Part shown: positions 55,706 through 63,385 of the stretch, in pieces
How positions within the stretch are numbered: the stretch's first letter is position 1
How the letters are laid out: every line of letters starts with the position of its first letter
Assembly: GCA_026196275.1 (NCBI GenBank)
Contig: JAPHTQ010000061.1
Coordinates: 24,202-88,201 of the forward strand
DNA: 64,000 nucleotides
From: Gammaproteobacteria bacterium
Lineage (GTDB): Bacteria > Pseudomonadota > Gammaproteobacteria > Thiohalomonadales > Thiohalomonadaceae
Direction: 5' to 3'
Notes under the pieces: model-generated
Database searches by the model: none
What the model saw: the letters and a program-made list of their open reading frames with translations, nothing else
Told to the model about the DNA's origin: nothing
Made by a program: the position numbers and the translations under genes

Positions 55706-56161
55706 ATGCGTCTTACGGTCTTCTCCGACTACGCCTTGCGCGTACTCATCTATGTCGCCTTGCAGGGTGAACGGCGAACCACTGTGGCTGAGATCGCCGA
55801 GGCCTATAACATCTCTCGCAGTCACCTTATGAAGGTAGTTCATTTCCTGTCAGGGTTAGGCTACCTGCAGACGGTACGCGGCAAGGGCGGTGGGCTGACC
55901 CTGGCACAGCCGCCTGATGCCATTCGCATCGGTACGCTGTTGCGGAAAACCGAGGCAGACAGCGTAATGGTGGAGTGCATGGGAGGAGAGGGCGCGTGTC
56001 GCATCACCGAGGCGTGTGCCCTGCCGGCCATGCTGGAGCGTGCGGTCGAGAGTTTCTTCGCAACGCTCGACGGGTATACCCTGGCCGATTTGGTGACCAG
56101 ACCGCAATCACTCAAACCGCTTTTCACCTCAGTTGGCAAGAATGGGAGGAAAAAATTGTGA
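55706..56161 (+). CDS. nsrR: Rrf2-family NsrR-type nitric-oxide-sensing repressor
   Basis: A 151-residue Rrf2 regulator. The winged helix (about 1-80) is followed by three cysteines C91, C98 and C104 in the spacing of iron-sulfur cluster ligands of NsrR. GGAG lies before the ATG. It is divergent from the DUF59/nnrS genes with an NsrR-like box between, so it probably represses both sides and releases on NO. IscR is less likely from context. Confidence 0.85.
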   Translation: MRLTVFSDYALRVLIYVALQGERRTTVAEIAEAYNISRSHLMKVVHFLSGLGYLQTVRGKGGGLTLAQPPDAIRIGTLLRKTEADSVMVECMGGEGACRITEACALPAMLERAVESFFATLDGYTLADLVTRPQSLKPLFTSVGKNGRKKL

Positions 56162-56541
56162 AGCGTTCACCCGGTTTACGTACGCTCTCCAGTGAGCACC
56201 ATACGGGGCTGGTTATGGCCCGGCGGGCCATTCAGGCGGTGGAGGAGGGGCAGGTCGCTGATGCCTGGCAGGATCTGGCCCTGCGGTTTGAGCAGGAGCT
56301 TGAGCCGCACTTCCGCCAGGAGGAGGAGCAACTGTTGCCGGCCCTGCGGCAGGCCGGCGAAGAGGCGATCGTGCAACGTACCCTGGAGGAGCATGCGGCG
56401 CTGCGCGCCCTGATCCACGATCGGGAAAGAGATGCAGAGGCTCTGAAAGCATTCGCGGAGCTGTTGAAGGCACACATCCGCTTTGAGGAGCGAGAACTGT
56501 TCGCGATCGCCCAGGCGCGGTTACCCGAATTTTCCCTGTAA
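56158..56541 (+). CDS. second hemerythrin-like protein
   Basis: A 127-residue protein from GTG 56158, which overlaps the nsrR stop; GGAGGA six bases upstream supports it. HHE-type motifs are seen: LSSEHHTGLVMARR, HFRQEEEQLLP, LEEHAALR and HIRFEERELF. It probably binds a di-iron centre and belongs to the NO response with its coupled repressor gene. Confidence 0.85.
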   Translation: MKRSPGLRTLSSEHHTGLVMARRAIQAVEEGQVADAWQDLALRFEQELEPHFRQEEEQLLPALRQAGEEAIVQRTLEEHAALRALIHDRERDAEALKAFAELLKAHIRFEERELFAIAQARLPEFSL

Positions 56542-56554
56542 TGCTTTGGCATGT

Positions 56555-56992
56555 TTATGCCGATTTAATCGCCAGCACTGTCGTTTCAAATTTTTCTCGT
56601 GCCAGTCGCAGTTGATCTGTGTACTTGCCGTTACGAGGCGTGAGGCTGAGGTAGTCGCTGAGGATGAGCCGGGCACGTCGTACCTTGTAGGTTTTCAGGT
56701 AGGGGTGAATCTGCGCTAACAGGTTGAAGGCCTGCCGGTTGTAGAGGGCATAGGTGAAGCTGGGGGTATGGTGTGCCCGGGTCGTGCGTTTATTGGTGAT
56801 TTTCCCAGCCCCGATTGTTTTCAGGACGTACTCCAGAAGGTCCTTTTCCGTATTGCTGATGGTGACGGCAAGCTGGCGGTTTTCGTTGCGGTGCTTGCGA
56901 GTGAGGGTAATGGTGCCTTCGCCATCGATTAGGCCAGCGATATAGGCGGCATCGATGTTGGAAAGGGTATTGGGGATTTTGTAGTGGCTCAT
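56555..56992 (-). CDS. free-standing LAGLIDADG homing endonuclease
   Basis: A 145-residue protein with a single LAGLIDADG motif, IAGLIDGEG (18-26), including the acidic residues D23 and E25. A protein with one such motif acts as a homodimer. The rest (YKVRRARLILSDYL, NGKYTDQLRLAREKFE) fits LAGLIDADG proteins linked to group I introns. It lies 13 bases past the tmRNA terminator on the same strand, outside the intron. It presumably cleaves an intron-less ssrA or a nearby target. Confidence 0.85.
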   Translation of the reverse strand: MSHYKIPNTLSNIDAAYIAGLIDGEGTITLTRKHRNENRQLAVTISNTEKDLLEYVLKTIGAGKITNKRTTRAHHTPSFTYALYNRQAFNLLAQIHPYLKTYKVRRARLILSDYLSLTPRNGKYTDQLRLAREKFETTVLAIKSA

Positions 56993-57005
56993 CCTTGGCT
57001 CTACG

Positions 57006-57038
57006 AAAAAGGTAGGTCCCGGTGGCTAGCCGGGACCT
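57006..57038 (-). terminator. intrinsic terminator of the tmRNA gene
   Basis: On this strand AGGTCCCGG, 7-base loop, CCGGGACCT, then ACC and TTTTT, beginning six bases after the tmRNA CCA end. Confidence 0.85.
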
Positions 57039-57043
57039 GGTAT

Positions 57044-57680
57044 TGGTGGAGGCGGCGGGACAGCGATTCCTGAATTTTCATCCAGGGCTGGACTATTCCT
57101 TCACCTGCCGTTACCGGCAGGGGAGAGCGTGTTGTGGAAAGCTGCCCCCTGGCATCGATCCACCCTAGTACTCCATGGAGACAAGTCTCGTTAGGAGCCT
57201 ATGAGTCTCTAGCCGGCTTACGGGTTTCCCCTTCACCGGACGGCGTTGGCGTAGGACCCCTGTCCCTTAGCGTTCACCGTATGAGCTCTCTGTTTCCAAC
57301 GGGGATCACTCCCCGTGGCGACCATTGTGTTAATCGAACCCGCGTCCGCAAGTACTCCGCCATCGGCTCTACATGCTTATCCAGTCTATTATTTTAACCG
57401 GCAGCAACCCGACTGGCAGGGCCGACTGACGGCGATTCCGGTTAGGTTTTAACGACTCGGCCCCGGACGAGCTCTGTCGCGATCCTGTGAGAAATGACCC
57501 CCGAAAATCCAAGCGCACAGGCACGGCCCTGGTTCGGAGGGCACCCTACTGGGGTTTAAGCAGCGAGTGCGTAGTTGTCGTCGTTGGCAACTATGATTTT
57601 GCAGATTTATTTACGAGGATATCTGCATCCTCGGCATGCACCTCAGGTTTTGCCACCCACGTCGAAGCCAGGTCGCCCCC
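57044..57680 (-). ncRNA. ssrA: tmRNA (ssrA) interrupted by a group I intron
   Basis: The transfer-messenger RNA that rescues stalled ribosomes with SmpB. The 5' end GGGGGCGACC (57680 downwards) pairs with CGCCTCC before the encoded ACCA (57044). The tag frame at 57588-57556 codes ANDDNYALAA and stop, preceded by the usual ATAGTT. Exon 1 is 57680-57333 and exon 2 57060-57044, giving a spliced RNA of 365 bases, almost the E. coli length. Joining them restores the T arm GCGGG-TTCGATT-CCCGC. A possible -10 (TATACT, 57706-57701) lies upstream. Confidence 0.95.
57061..57332 (-). mobile_element. group I intron in the T loop of tmRNA
   Basis: A 272-base insertion. The upstream exon ends in T, and the intron ends in G (57061), as group I splicing requires. 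The exon end CGAT can pair with GTCG a few bases into the intron, with T:G at the splice site. Core blocks resemble the Azoarcus tRNA-Ile intron: GCTAGAGACTCAT (57213-57201) and GGTGAAGGAATAGTCCAG (57105-57088). The intron has no reading frame of its own. Group I introns at the tmRNA T loop have been reported elsewhere, for example in Clostridium botulinum. Confidence 0.9.
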
Positions 57681-57743
57681 TTTTGGTTACTTCAATAGAC
57701 AGTATATAGGAGGGGAAAGTTCAATACTATGGGGAGAGTCAGT

Positions 57744-57855
57744 TGCAAGTTCCAAGGTTCAAGGGGGAGGGGGTGTTTCGGCTGGGCGCTGTGCAGGTGT
57801 AAGGAAATCGCAGGCCTGGAATGCGCTCTTTTAACTTTAAACCTTGAACTTGGAG
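57744..57855. repeat. inverted pair of CCTTGAA-type repeats between ssrA and smpB
   Basis: TTGCAAGTTCCAAGGTTCAA at 57744-57763 and CCTTGAACTTGGAG at 57842-57855 are facing copies of a repeat built on the heptamer CCTTGAA, the same unit found four times in tandem at 61566-61593. They could form a hairpin between the two genes. Confidence 0.6.
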
Positions 57856-57858
57856 ACT

Positions 57859-58341
57859 CTAGCGGTTTTTCAGGATCCGCTCTTTTTCCCGTTTCCAGTC
57901 ACGCTCCTTCTCGGTGGCGCGCTTATCCTGCTTCTGCTTGCCCTTGGCCAGCCCGATCTCAACCTTGGCCCGCCCTTTTTTCCAGTAGAGGGAGAGGGCG
58001 ATCAGGGTGTAGCCCTTGCGCTCGACCGCGCCGATGAGCTTGTCGATCTCGTTGCGGTGCAGCAGCAGTTTTCGTATCCGGGTCGGTTCGGGGGTGATAT
58101 GGGTCGAGGCGGTCTGTAGCGGGGTGATCAGCATGTTGGAGATCCACGCCTCGCCATCCTTGATGAAGACGTAGCTGTCCACCAGCTGCACCTTGCCGGC
58201 GCGCAGGCTCTTTGCCTCCCAGCCCTGTAGCACCAGTCCGGCCTCCATACGCTCTTCGATGAAGTAGTCGTGGTGTGCCTTTTTATTGGCGGCGATGGTG
58301 CTGGTGCCGGCCCCTTTAACGGTTTTGCTCTTTTTTGCCAT
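57859..58341 (-). CDS. smpB: SsrA-binding protein SmpB
   Basis: Partner of tmRNA in trans-translation, 160 residues. [27 protein letters not shown] and the basic C-terminal tail ([22 protein letters not shown] region), which mimics a codon-anticodon in the decoding centre, are typical. Upstream of ssrA on the same strand, as in many gammaproteobacteria. Confidence 0.96.
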   Translation of the reverse strand: MAKKSKTVKGAGTSTIAANKKAHHDYFIEERMEAGLVLQGWEAKSLRAGKVQLVDSYVFIKDGEAWISNMLITPLQTASTHITPEPTRIRKLLLHRNEIDKLIGAVERKGYTLIALSLYWKKGRAKVEIGLAKGKQKQDKRATEKERDWKREKERILKNR

Positions 58342-58467
58342 AGCCGCGCATTATAGGGGATAAGATGGTCCTTGAGACAGGGGGGCGCGAGGATTAATTC
58401 ACCTTCGGTTGAGATGGAACAGGAATTGGCCGACAATTGCGGAAAAAATAGACCTTGGGGGAGCAGT

Positions 58468-59877
58468 ATGGCGGAGAGGCGGGAGTCCATTCACGGGCAG
58501 TGGTCCGGGCGCTGGGCCTTTATCCTGGCGGCGACCGGGTCGGCGGTTGGCTTGGGGAATATCTGGAAATTCCCCTACATCACCGGTGAGAATGGCGGCG
58601 GCGCCTTTGTCCTGGTCTATCTGTTGTGTATCGCAATTATCGGTATCCCCATTATGGTTGCCGAGGTGATGCTGGGGCGGCGCGGGCGGCGCAGTCCGAT
58701 CAATACCATGCGCCATCTGGCCTTCGAGGAGCGCGCCAGCCGCTTCTGGCAGTATCTGGGCTGGGCAGGGGTGGTCGCCGGGTTTTTGATCCTTTCCTAT
58801 TATGCGGTGATCGCCGGGTGGGCGGTGGCCTATATCTTCCGCACTGCCAGTGGCGCCTTTACCGGTGCCACCGCCGACGGTGTTTCGAGCATCTTCTCCG
58901 AGTTGATTGCCGATCCGGAGCGACTGCTGGCCTGGCATACCATTTTTATGGTGATCACGCTGGTGGTCGTTGCCCGTGGGGTACGCAGTGGGCTGGAGGT
59001 GGCGGTGCGTTACCTGATGCCGACCCTGTTTGTGATTCTGCTCGTGCTGGTCGGTTACGCTATGAATACGGGCCATTTCGCCGAGGGAGTCTCTTTCCTG
59101 TTTTCCCCCGATTTTCATGCCCTGTTTTACCAGCTGGATAAAAACGGGGTGGAGCAACTGACATCCGAACCCGTTCTGATCGCCCTGGGACACGCCTTTT
59201 TCACCCTCAGTCTGGGTATGGGGGCGATCATGGTCTACGGCTCCTATCTGCCCAAAGGTACCTCCATTATCAAGACCTCTGTGGTGATTGCTGCCATGGA
59301 CACCCTGGTAGCGCTATTGGCAGGGTTGGCGATTTTCCCGATTGTCTTTGCCAATGGACTGGAGGCGAGCTCCGGACCCGGTCTTATCTTTCAGACCCTG
59401 CCGATCGCCTTTGGCCACATGCCGGCAGGCAGCTTTTTTGGTAGTCTGTTCTTTGTGTTGCTGGCCTTCGCCGCCTGGTCTTCGGCCATCTCGCTGATTG
59501 AGCCGGCGGTGGCATGGCTGGTAGAGAACCACGGATTTAGCCGCATCAGTGCGACCTCGTGGATCGGCCTTGGCACTTGGTTGCTGGGGATCGGCACCAT
59601 TTTTTCTTTCAATATCTGGTCTGGCGAGGAGTATCAGCTCTTCGGCAAGACCTTCTTTGACCTGCTGGATTATCTCACCGCCAATATCATGCTGCCGCTC
59701 GGCGGGTTGCTGATCGCGGTGTTTGCCGGCTGGCAGATGCGCCGTACCGCCTGTCAGGATGAGCTGGGGATCAACGATGGGCTGATATTCAGGGGCTGGT
59801 ATTTTCTGCTCCGCTACATCAGTCCGGTGGCGGTGGTGATTGTCTTCCTCAATGCCATCGGCCTGTTAACCTTCTAG
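58468..59877 (+). CDS. sodium-dependent transporter of the NSS/SNF family
   Basis: A 469-residue protein with about 12 helices. The first helix GSAVGLGNIWKFPYITGENGGGAFV holds the sodium and substrate sites of the LeuT fold. Substrate (amino acid or related amine) unknown. ATG 58468 with GGGGGAG upstream is preferred to ATG 58372, which adds 32 residues without membrane character. Confidence 0.9.
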   Translation: MAERRESIHGQWSGRWAFILAATGSAVGLGNIWKFPYITGENGGGAFVLVYLLCIAIIGIPIMVAEVMLGRRGRRSPINTMRHLAFEERASRFWQYLGWAGVVAGFLILSYYAVIAGWAVAYIFRTASGAFTGATADGVSSIFSELIADPERLLAWHTIFMVITLVVVARGVRSGLEVAVRYLMPTLFVILLVLVGYAMNTGHFAEGVSFLFSPDFHALFYQLDKNGVEQLTSEPVLIALGHAFFTLSLGMGAIMVYGSYLPKGTSIIKTSVVIAAMDTLVALLAGLAIFPIVFANGLEASSGPGLIFQTLPIAFGHMPAGSFFGSLFFVLLAFAAWSSAISLIEPAVAWLVENHGFSRISATSWIGLGTWLLGIGTIFSFNIWSGEEYQLFGKTFFDLLDYLTANIMLPLGGLLIAVFAGWQMRRTACQDELGINDGLIFRGWYFLLRYISPVAVVIVFLNAIGLLTF

Positions 59878-59891
59878 ATATAGGATGATGT

Positions 59892-60329
59892 GTGACTACG
59901 ATTAGCAAAAATGCTCTGGTGCCCTACAGCGCTAGGGAAATGTTCAAACTGGTAAATGACATCGAGTCGTACGAGCGATTCCTGCCCTGGTGTCGCTCCT
60001 CTGAGGTATTGTCGCAAAACGAGGATGAGGTTCGCGCAACGATCGAGATCGCTCATGGCAGCCTGCATAAATCCTTTACCACCTGCAACCGGCTGCAGAC
60101 AAACAAGATGATTGAGATGCGTCTGGAGCAGGGACCCTTCAAGCACCTGGAGGGATTCTGGCGTTTTGATGTGCTGGGCGAGCGGGCCTGCAAGGTCTCG
60201 CTGGATCTGGATTTTGAGTTTTCCAATAAACTGATAGGTATGGCTATGGGGCCGATTTTCAGCCAGATCGCCAACAATCTGGTCGATGCCTTCTCTAAAC
60301 GGGCGGTGGAAGTTTATGGAAAAGAATAA
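59892..60329 (+). CDS. ratA: RatA-like START/polyketide cyclase family protein
   Basis: A 145-residue protein of the START-like fold (SAREMFKLVNDIESYERFLPWCRSSEVL), the RatA/YfjG and mitochondrial COQ10 family. Proposed roles are ribosome-association toxin in E. coli and ubiquinone binding; the family assignment is firm, the function less so. The start is GTG 59892. It overlaps rnfH by 14 bases, as the pair often does. Confidence 0.9.
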   Translation: MTTISKNALVPYSAREMFKLVNDIESYERFLPWCRSSEVLSQNEDEVRATIEIAHGSLHKSFTTCNRLQTNKMIEMRLEQGPFKHLEGFWRFDVLGERACKVSLDLDFEFSNKLIGMAMGPIFSQIANNLVDAFSKRAVEVYGKE

Positions 60330-60666
60330 AACAATACAGGTTGAGGTGGCTTACGCCTTGCCGGAAAACCAGGTCATCATTCCGGTCGAGGTGGAGGAGG
60401 GGGCCAGCCTGCGCAATGCCATCGAACGTTCGGGTATCCTGGAGCAGTTTTCCGATATCGATCTGGATAAATCCAAGGTGGGTATCTTCGGCAAGCTCGC
60501 CAAGCTGGATAATCCGCTGCGCGCCAGAGACCGGGTGGAGATCTACCGACCGTTGATCGCCGATCCCAAGGAGGTGCGCAAGAAGCGCGCCGCCGAGGGC
60601 AAGAAGATGAAAAAGGGCGGTGGTGAGAGCGAAAGCGGTGGAGCCGAGGCGAAACGCGAGGCTTAA
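60316..60666 (+). CDS. rnfH: RnfH family ubiquitin-like protein
   Basis: A 116-residue protein with VEVAYALPENQVIIPVEV and KVGIFGKLAKLDNPLRARDRVEIYRPL, the RnfH (RatB) signature. The C-terminal 30 residues are Lys/Gly/Glu-rich and probably disordered. ATG 60316 lies within the end of ratA. Confidence 0.9.
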   Translation: MEKNKTIQVEVAYALPENQVIIPVEVEEGASLRNAIERSGILEQFSDIDLDKSKVGIFGKLAKLDNPLRARDRVEIYRPLIADPKEVRKKRAAEGKKMKKGGGESESGGAEAKREA

Positions 60667-60674
60667 CGTCCCTT

Positions 60675-61016
60675 CTACCTGCCCGACTGATTCAGTTGCG
60701 GCTGATCCTTCTCAGGGATCGGCCCGTTGCGCTCGATGCGCGCCAGTTGTTCGCCGTCGAAGTGGAGTGTTGCCCAGTAGCGTTCTAGCAACTTTTCGCC
60801 CTGCTGCATGCTGTAGTAGTAGTCCCAGCGCTGCTGGTGGAAGGGGTCTGTCAGCATGGGACTGCCCATGATTTGCTGAACCTGGCGCGAGTCCATGCCA
60901 ATTTCCAGCCTCGACAGTTGCTCTTCGGTAACCACATTTCCCTGCTGGATGTCGATTTTGTAGGCGCAGGCGGTTAGCGAGAGGATAAGTGTCAGGTAAA
61001 TGAGAATCTTTTGCAT
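60675..61016 (-). CDS. bamE: outer membrane protein assembly factor BamE
   Basis: A 113-residue lipoprotein of the BAM complex. The lipobox LTAC is near residue 18, followed by the BamE fold (QLSRLEIGMDSRQVQQIMGSPMLTDPFHQQRWDYYY). ATG 61016 is used; an upstream in-frame start adds a stretch with no family likeness. Divergent from fur, as in several relatives. Confidence 0.95.
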   Translation of the reverse strand: MQKILIYLTLILSLTACAYKIDIQQGNVVTEEQLSRLEIGMDSRQVQQIMGSPMLTDPFHQQRWDYYYSMQQGEKLLERYWATLHFDGEQLARIERNGPIPEKDQPQLNQSGR

Positions 61017-61033
61017 TTCGCTTAGTGTCGGTC

Positions 61034-61052
61034 GATAATTATGTGCATGATA
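61034..61052. promoter_or_regulatory. Fur-box-like site between bamE and fur
   Basis: GATAATTATGTGCATGATA matches 13 of 19 positions of the Fur consensus GATAATGATAATCATTATC, in the 64-base divergent region. It may give autoregulation of fur. Confidence 0.45.
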
Positions 61053-61080
61053 CACAATGGTGAAATGGGCTGCGACAACT

Positions 61081-61518
61081 ATGAGTGAAATCAGTACACA
61101 GGAACTGAAAAAAGCCGGCCTCAAGGCGACCCTGCCTCGCATCAAGATCCTTGAGATCCTGGAACAGTCCGAAATGCGACATCTGAGCGCCGAGGATGTC
61201 TACAAGGCGCTGCTGGAGACCAGCGAGGATGTGGGGATCGCCACGGTCTACCGGGTGCTGACCCAGTTTGAGAGTGCCGGACTGGTGTTCCGCCATAATT
61301 TCGAGGGTGGCCATTCGGTGTTTGAGCTTAACGAGGGACACCACCATGACCATATTCTGTGTATCAAGTGTGGCCGGGTGGATGAGTTTCTCGATGAAAC
61401 CATCGAGCAACGGCAGAAGATCATCGCCAGGGAGTATGGCTACGCCATGACCGACCACAGCCTTATCATCCAGGGGATCTGTCCGGAATGCCAGGAGAGG
61501 GCGAAAGGTAAAGAGTAA
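61081..61518 (+). CDS. fur: ferric uptake regulator Fur
   Basis: A 145-residue iron-sensing repressor. The DNA-binding domain begins LKKAGLKATLPRIKILEIL. The metal site is seen in NEGHHHDHILCIKCG, with a second CPEC pair near the C-terminus. ATG 61081 is chosen because the upstream in-frame start at 61057 adds residues not found in the family. Confidence 0.95.
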   Translation: MSEISTQELKKAGLKATLPRIKILEILEQSEMRHLSAEDVYKALLETSEDVGIATVYRVLTQFESAGLVFRHNFEGGHSVFELNEGHHHDHILCIKCGRVDEFLDETIEQRQKIIAREYGYAMTDHSLIIQGICPECQERAKGKE

Positions 61519-61565
61519 GGGGTGAAGGCGTCTTGTGCCTCAGCCAATCGCGGCAGCATGCTGCT

Positions 61566-61593
61566 CCTTGAACCTTGAACCTTGAACCTTGAA
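61566..61593 (+). repeat. four tandem CCTTGAA heptamers
   Basis: Four perfect head-to-tail copies of CCTTGAA lie between the convergent fur and recN genes, ending two bases before the recN stop codon. The same unit appears in inverted form between ssrA and smpB. Confidence 0.85.
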
Positions 61594-61595
61594 TC

Positions 61596-63269
61596 TTACC
61601 CCCTCGATGCCTGGGCAATCAGCTCGCGGGCATGCTCCAGGGTCTGCTCGGTGATTTTGACCCCACCTGACATCCGCGCCACCTCTTCCACACGTACCTC
61701 CGCCTCGATGGGGTGCACCTCGGTGCGTGTTTGTGCGCCATTGCTCTGTTTACTGATGCGAAAGTGGTGATGTCCTTGCGCCGCTACCTGTGGCTGGTGG
61801 GTGACGCAGAGTACCTGACGGTTTTCCCCCAGCCGCCGCAGCTGCCGTCCAACCATCTCGGCGACACCGCCGCCGACGCCAACGTCCACCTCGTCGAAGA
61901 TCAGGGTGGGGATCCCCTCCTGGCCGGCGGTGATCACCTGAATGGCGAGGCTGATGCGTGAGAGCTCCCCGCCTGAGGCCACCTTGCCCAACGGTCGCAG
62001 CGGCTGGCCCGGGTTGGCGCTGACCTGCAGTTCCACCCCCTCCAGGCCGTTGGCGGAGGGGCCTTTCTCCAGTGGTTGCAGGAACACATCAAAATGTCCG
62101 CCGCTCATTCCAAGCTCCTGCATGTTGGCACTGACCGCCTCGGCCAGTTTTTTCGCTGCCGCCTGGCGCCCCTTGCGCAGTTTGCCGGCCAGCTTTTCGT
62201 ATTCTGCCCGCAGCTGTTCGATTTCACTCTGCATTCCCTGCAGTCGGCTTCCGGCGTTATCCAGCTGCTCCAGTTCCTGCTGCAGCTGCTCCTGCAGGGC
62301 TGGCAGGGCCGCCGGCTCAACCCGGTGCTTGCGCGCCAGGTCATGGATGGCGGTGAGCCGCTGCTCGACCTGTGCCAACTGCTCCGGGTCCAGTTCCAGG
62401 CTATCGGCATAGTGGCGCAGCTCGGTGGAGGCCTCCTTGACCTGGATTACCGCGCTTTCAAGCATTTCGCAGCAGCTGCCCAGCGCCGAATCGAACGCCA
62501 GCAGGGGCTGCAACTCGCCCAAGGTTAGTTCAAGCAGACTGGCAGCGCTGTGCTGTTCACCTTCATAAAGACGGGTGACAGCCGACTGCGCCCCCTCAAG
62601 CAGGCGGTTGACATTGGCCAGGCGATGCTGCTCATGGTCAAGCTCCTCCAGTTCGCCGGTTTTAAGCTTCAGTGCCTTGAGCTCGTCGACCTGGTAGCGA
62701 AGGAGATCCTGACGGGCATCGCGCTCTGCACTGACACGGCTCAGTTCGTCGAACTCCTGCCGCAGCTGTTGCCAGCGACGGAAGGCGCTGGCGGTCTGTT
62801 TCGCCAACGGTAATTGCCCGGCGAAGGCGTCCAGAAGCTGGCGTTGGACATCGCGCTTGAGCAGTGACTGATGGGCGTGCTGCCCGTGGATATCTACCAG
62901 CTGCTCGCCCAGCTCCTTGAGCGCCTGTACCGGTGAGGGCTGGCCGTTGATGTAACCACGGGAGCGGCCGTCGGTGCCGATGCTGCGGCGCAGGATACAC
63001 TCGCCGTCCATCTCCAGTTCCCGCTCCCCCAGCCAGGCCGTCACTGCCGGCAGAGCGGTGACATCGAAGCTGGCACTGATCTCGGCACGCTCGGCACCGG
63101 GACGGATCACGTTGCTGTCGGCGCGATCGCCCAGGGTCAGCCCCAGGGCATCGAGCAGGATCGACTTGCCGGCCCCGGTCTCACCACTGAGGACACTCAT
63201 GCCCTGCTGAAAATCGAGTTCCAACGATTCGACGATGGCAAAATTGCGGATATGGAGGTGTTTGAGCAT
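61596..63269 (-). CDS. recN: DNA repair protein RecN
   Basis: SMC-like ATPase of double-strand-break repair, 557 residues. Walker A is GETGAGKSILLDAL (about 30-43). Long coiled coils (about 150-380) surround the middle, and the ABC signature ASGGELSRISLAIQVI and FDEVDVGVGG (Walker B) lie near the C-terminus. It is downstream of nadK on the same strand, as in E. coli. Confidence 0.96.
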   Translation of the reverse strand: MLKHLHIRNFAIVESLELDFQQGMSVLSGETGAGKSILLDALGLTLGDRADSNVIRPGAERAEISASFDVTALPAVTAWLGERELEMDGECILRRSIGTDGRSRGYINGQPSPVQALKELGEQLVDIHGQHAHQSLLKRDVQRQLLDAFAGQLPLAKQTASAFRRWQQLRQEFDELSRVSAERDARQDLLRYQVDELKALKLKTGELEELDHEQHRLANVNRLLEGAQSAVTRLYEGEQHSAASLLELTLGELQPLLAFDSALGSCCEMLESAVIQVKEASTELRHYADSLELDPEQLAQVEQRLTAIHDLARKHRVEPAALPALQEQLQQELEQLDNAGSRLQGMQSEIEQLRAEYEKLAGKLRKGRQAAAKKLAEAVSANMQELGMSGGHFDVFLQPLEKGPSANGLEGVELQVSANPGQPLRPLGKVASGGELSRISLAIQVITAGQEGIPTLIFDEVDVGVGGGVAEMVGRQLRRLGENRQVLCVTHQPQVAAQGHHHFRISKQSNGAQTRTEVHPIEAEVRVEEVARMSGGVKITEQTLEHARELIAQASRG

Positions 63270-63385
63270 GTCGTTTTATCTGCGGTAGTGCATCAGGGCT
63301 GGAGGGCGTGGAAAGGCAGACCCGCCAGCCGGAGTAATGGCCATTTCGCTCTTACGCCCTCACGCCTTCGTGATCCCACGGTATT

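Noticed and set aside
57134..57834. Short + strand frames across the ssrA region
   Set aside because: They cover the tmRNA and its intron on the opposite strand and have no protein features.
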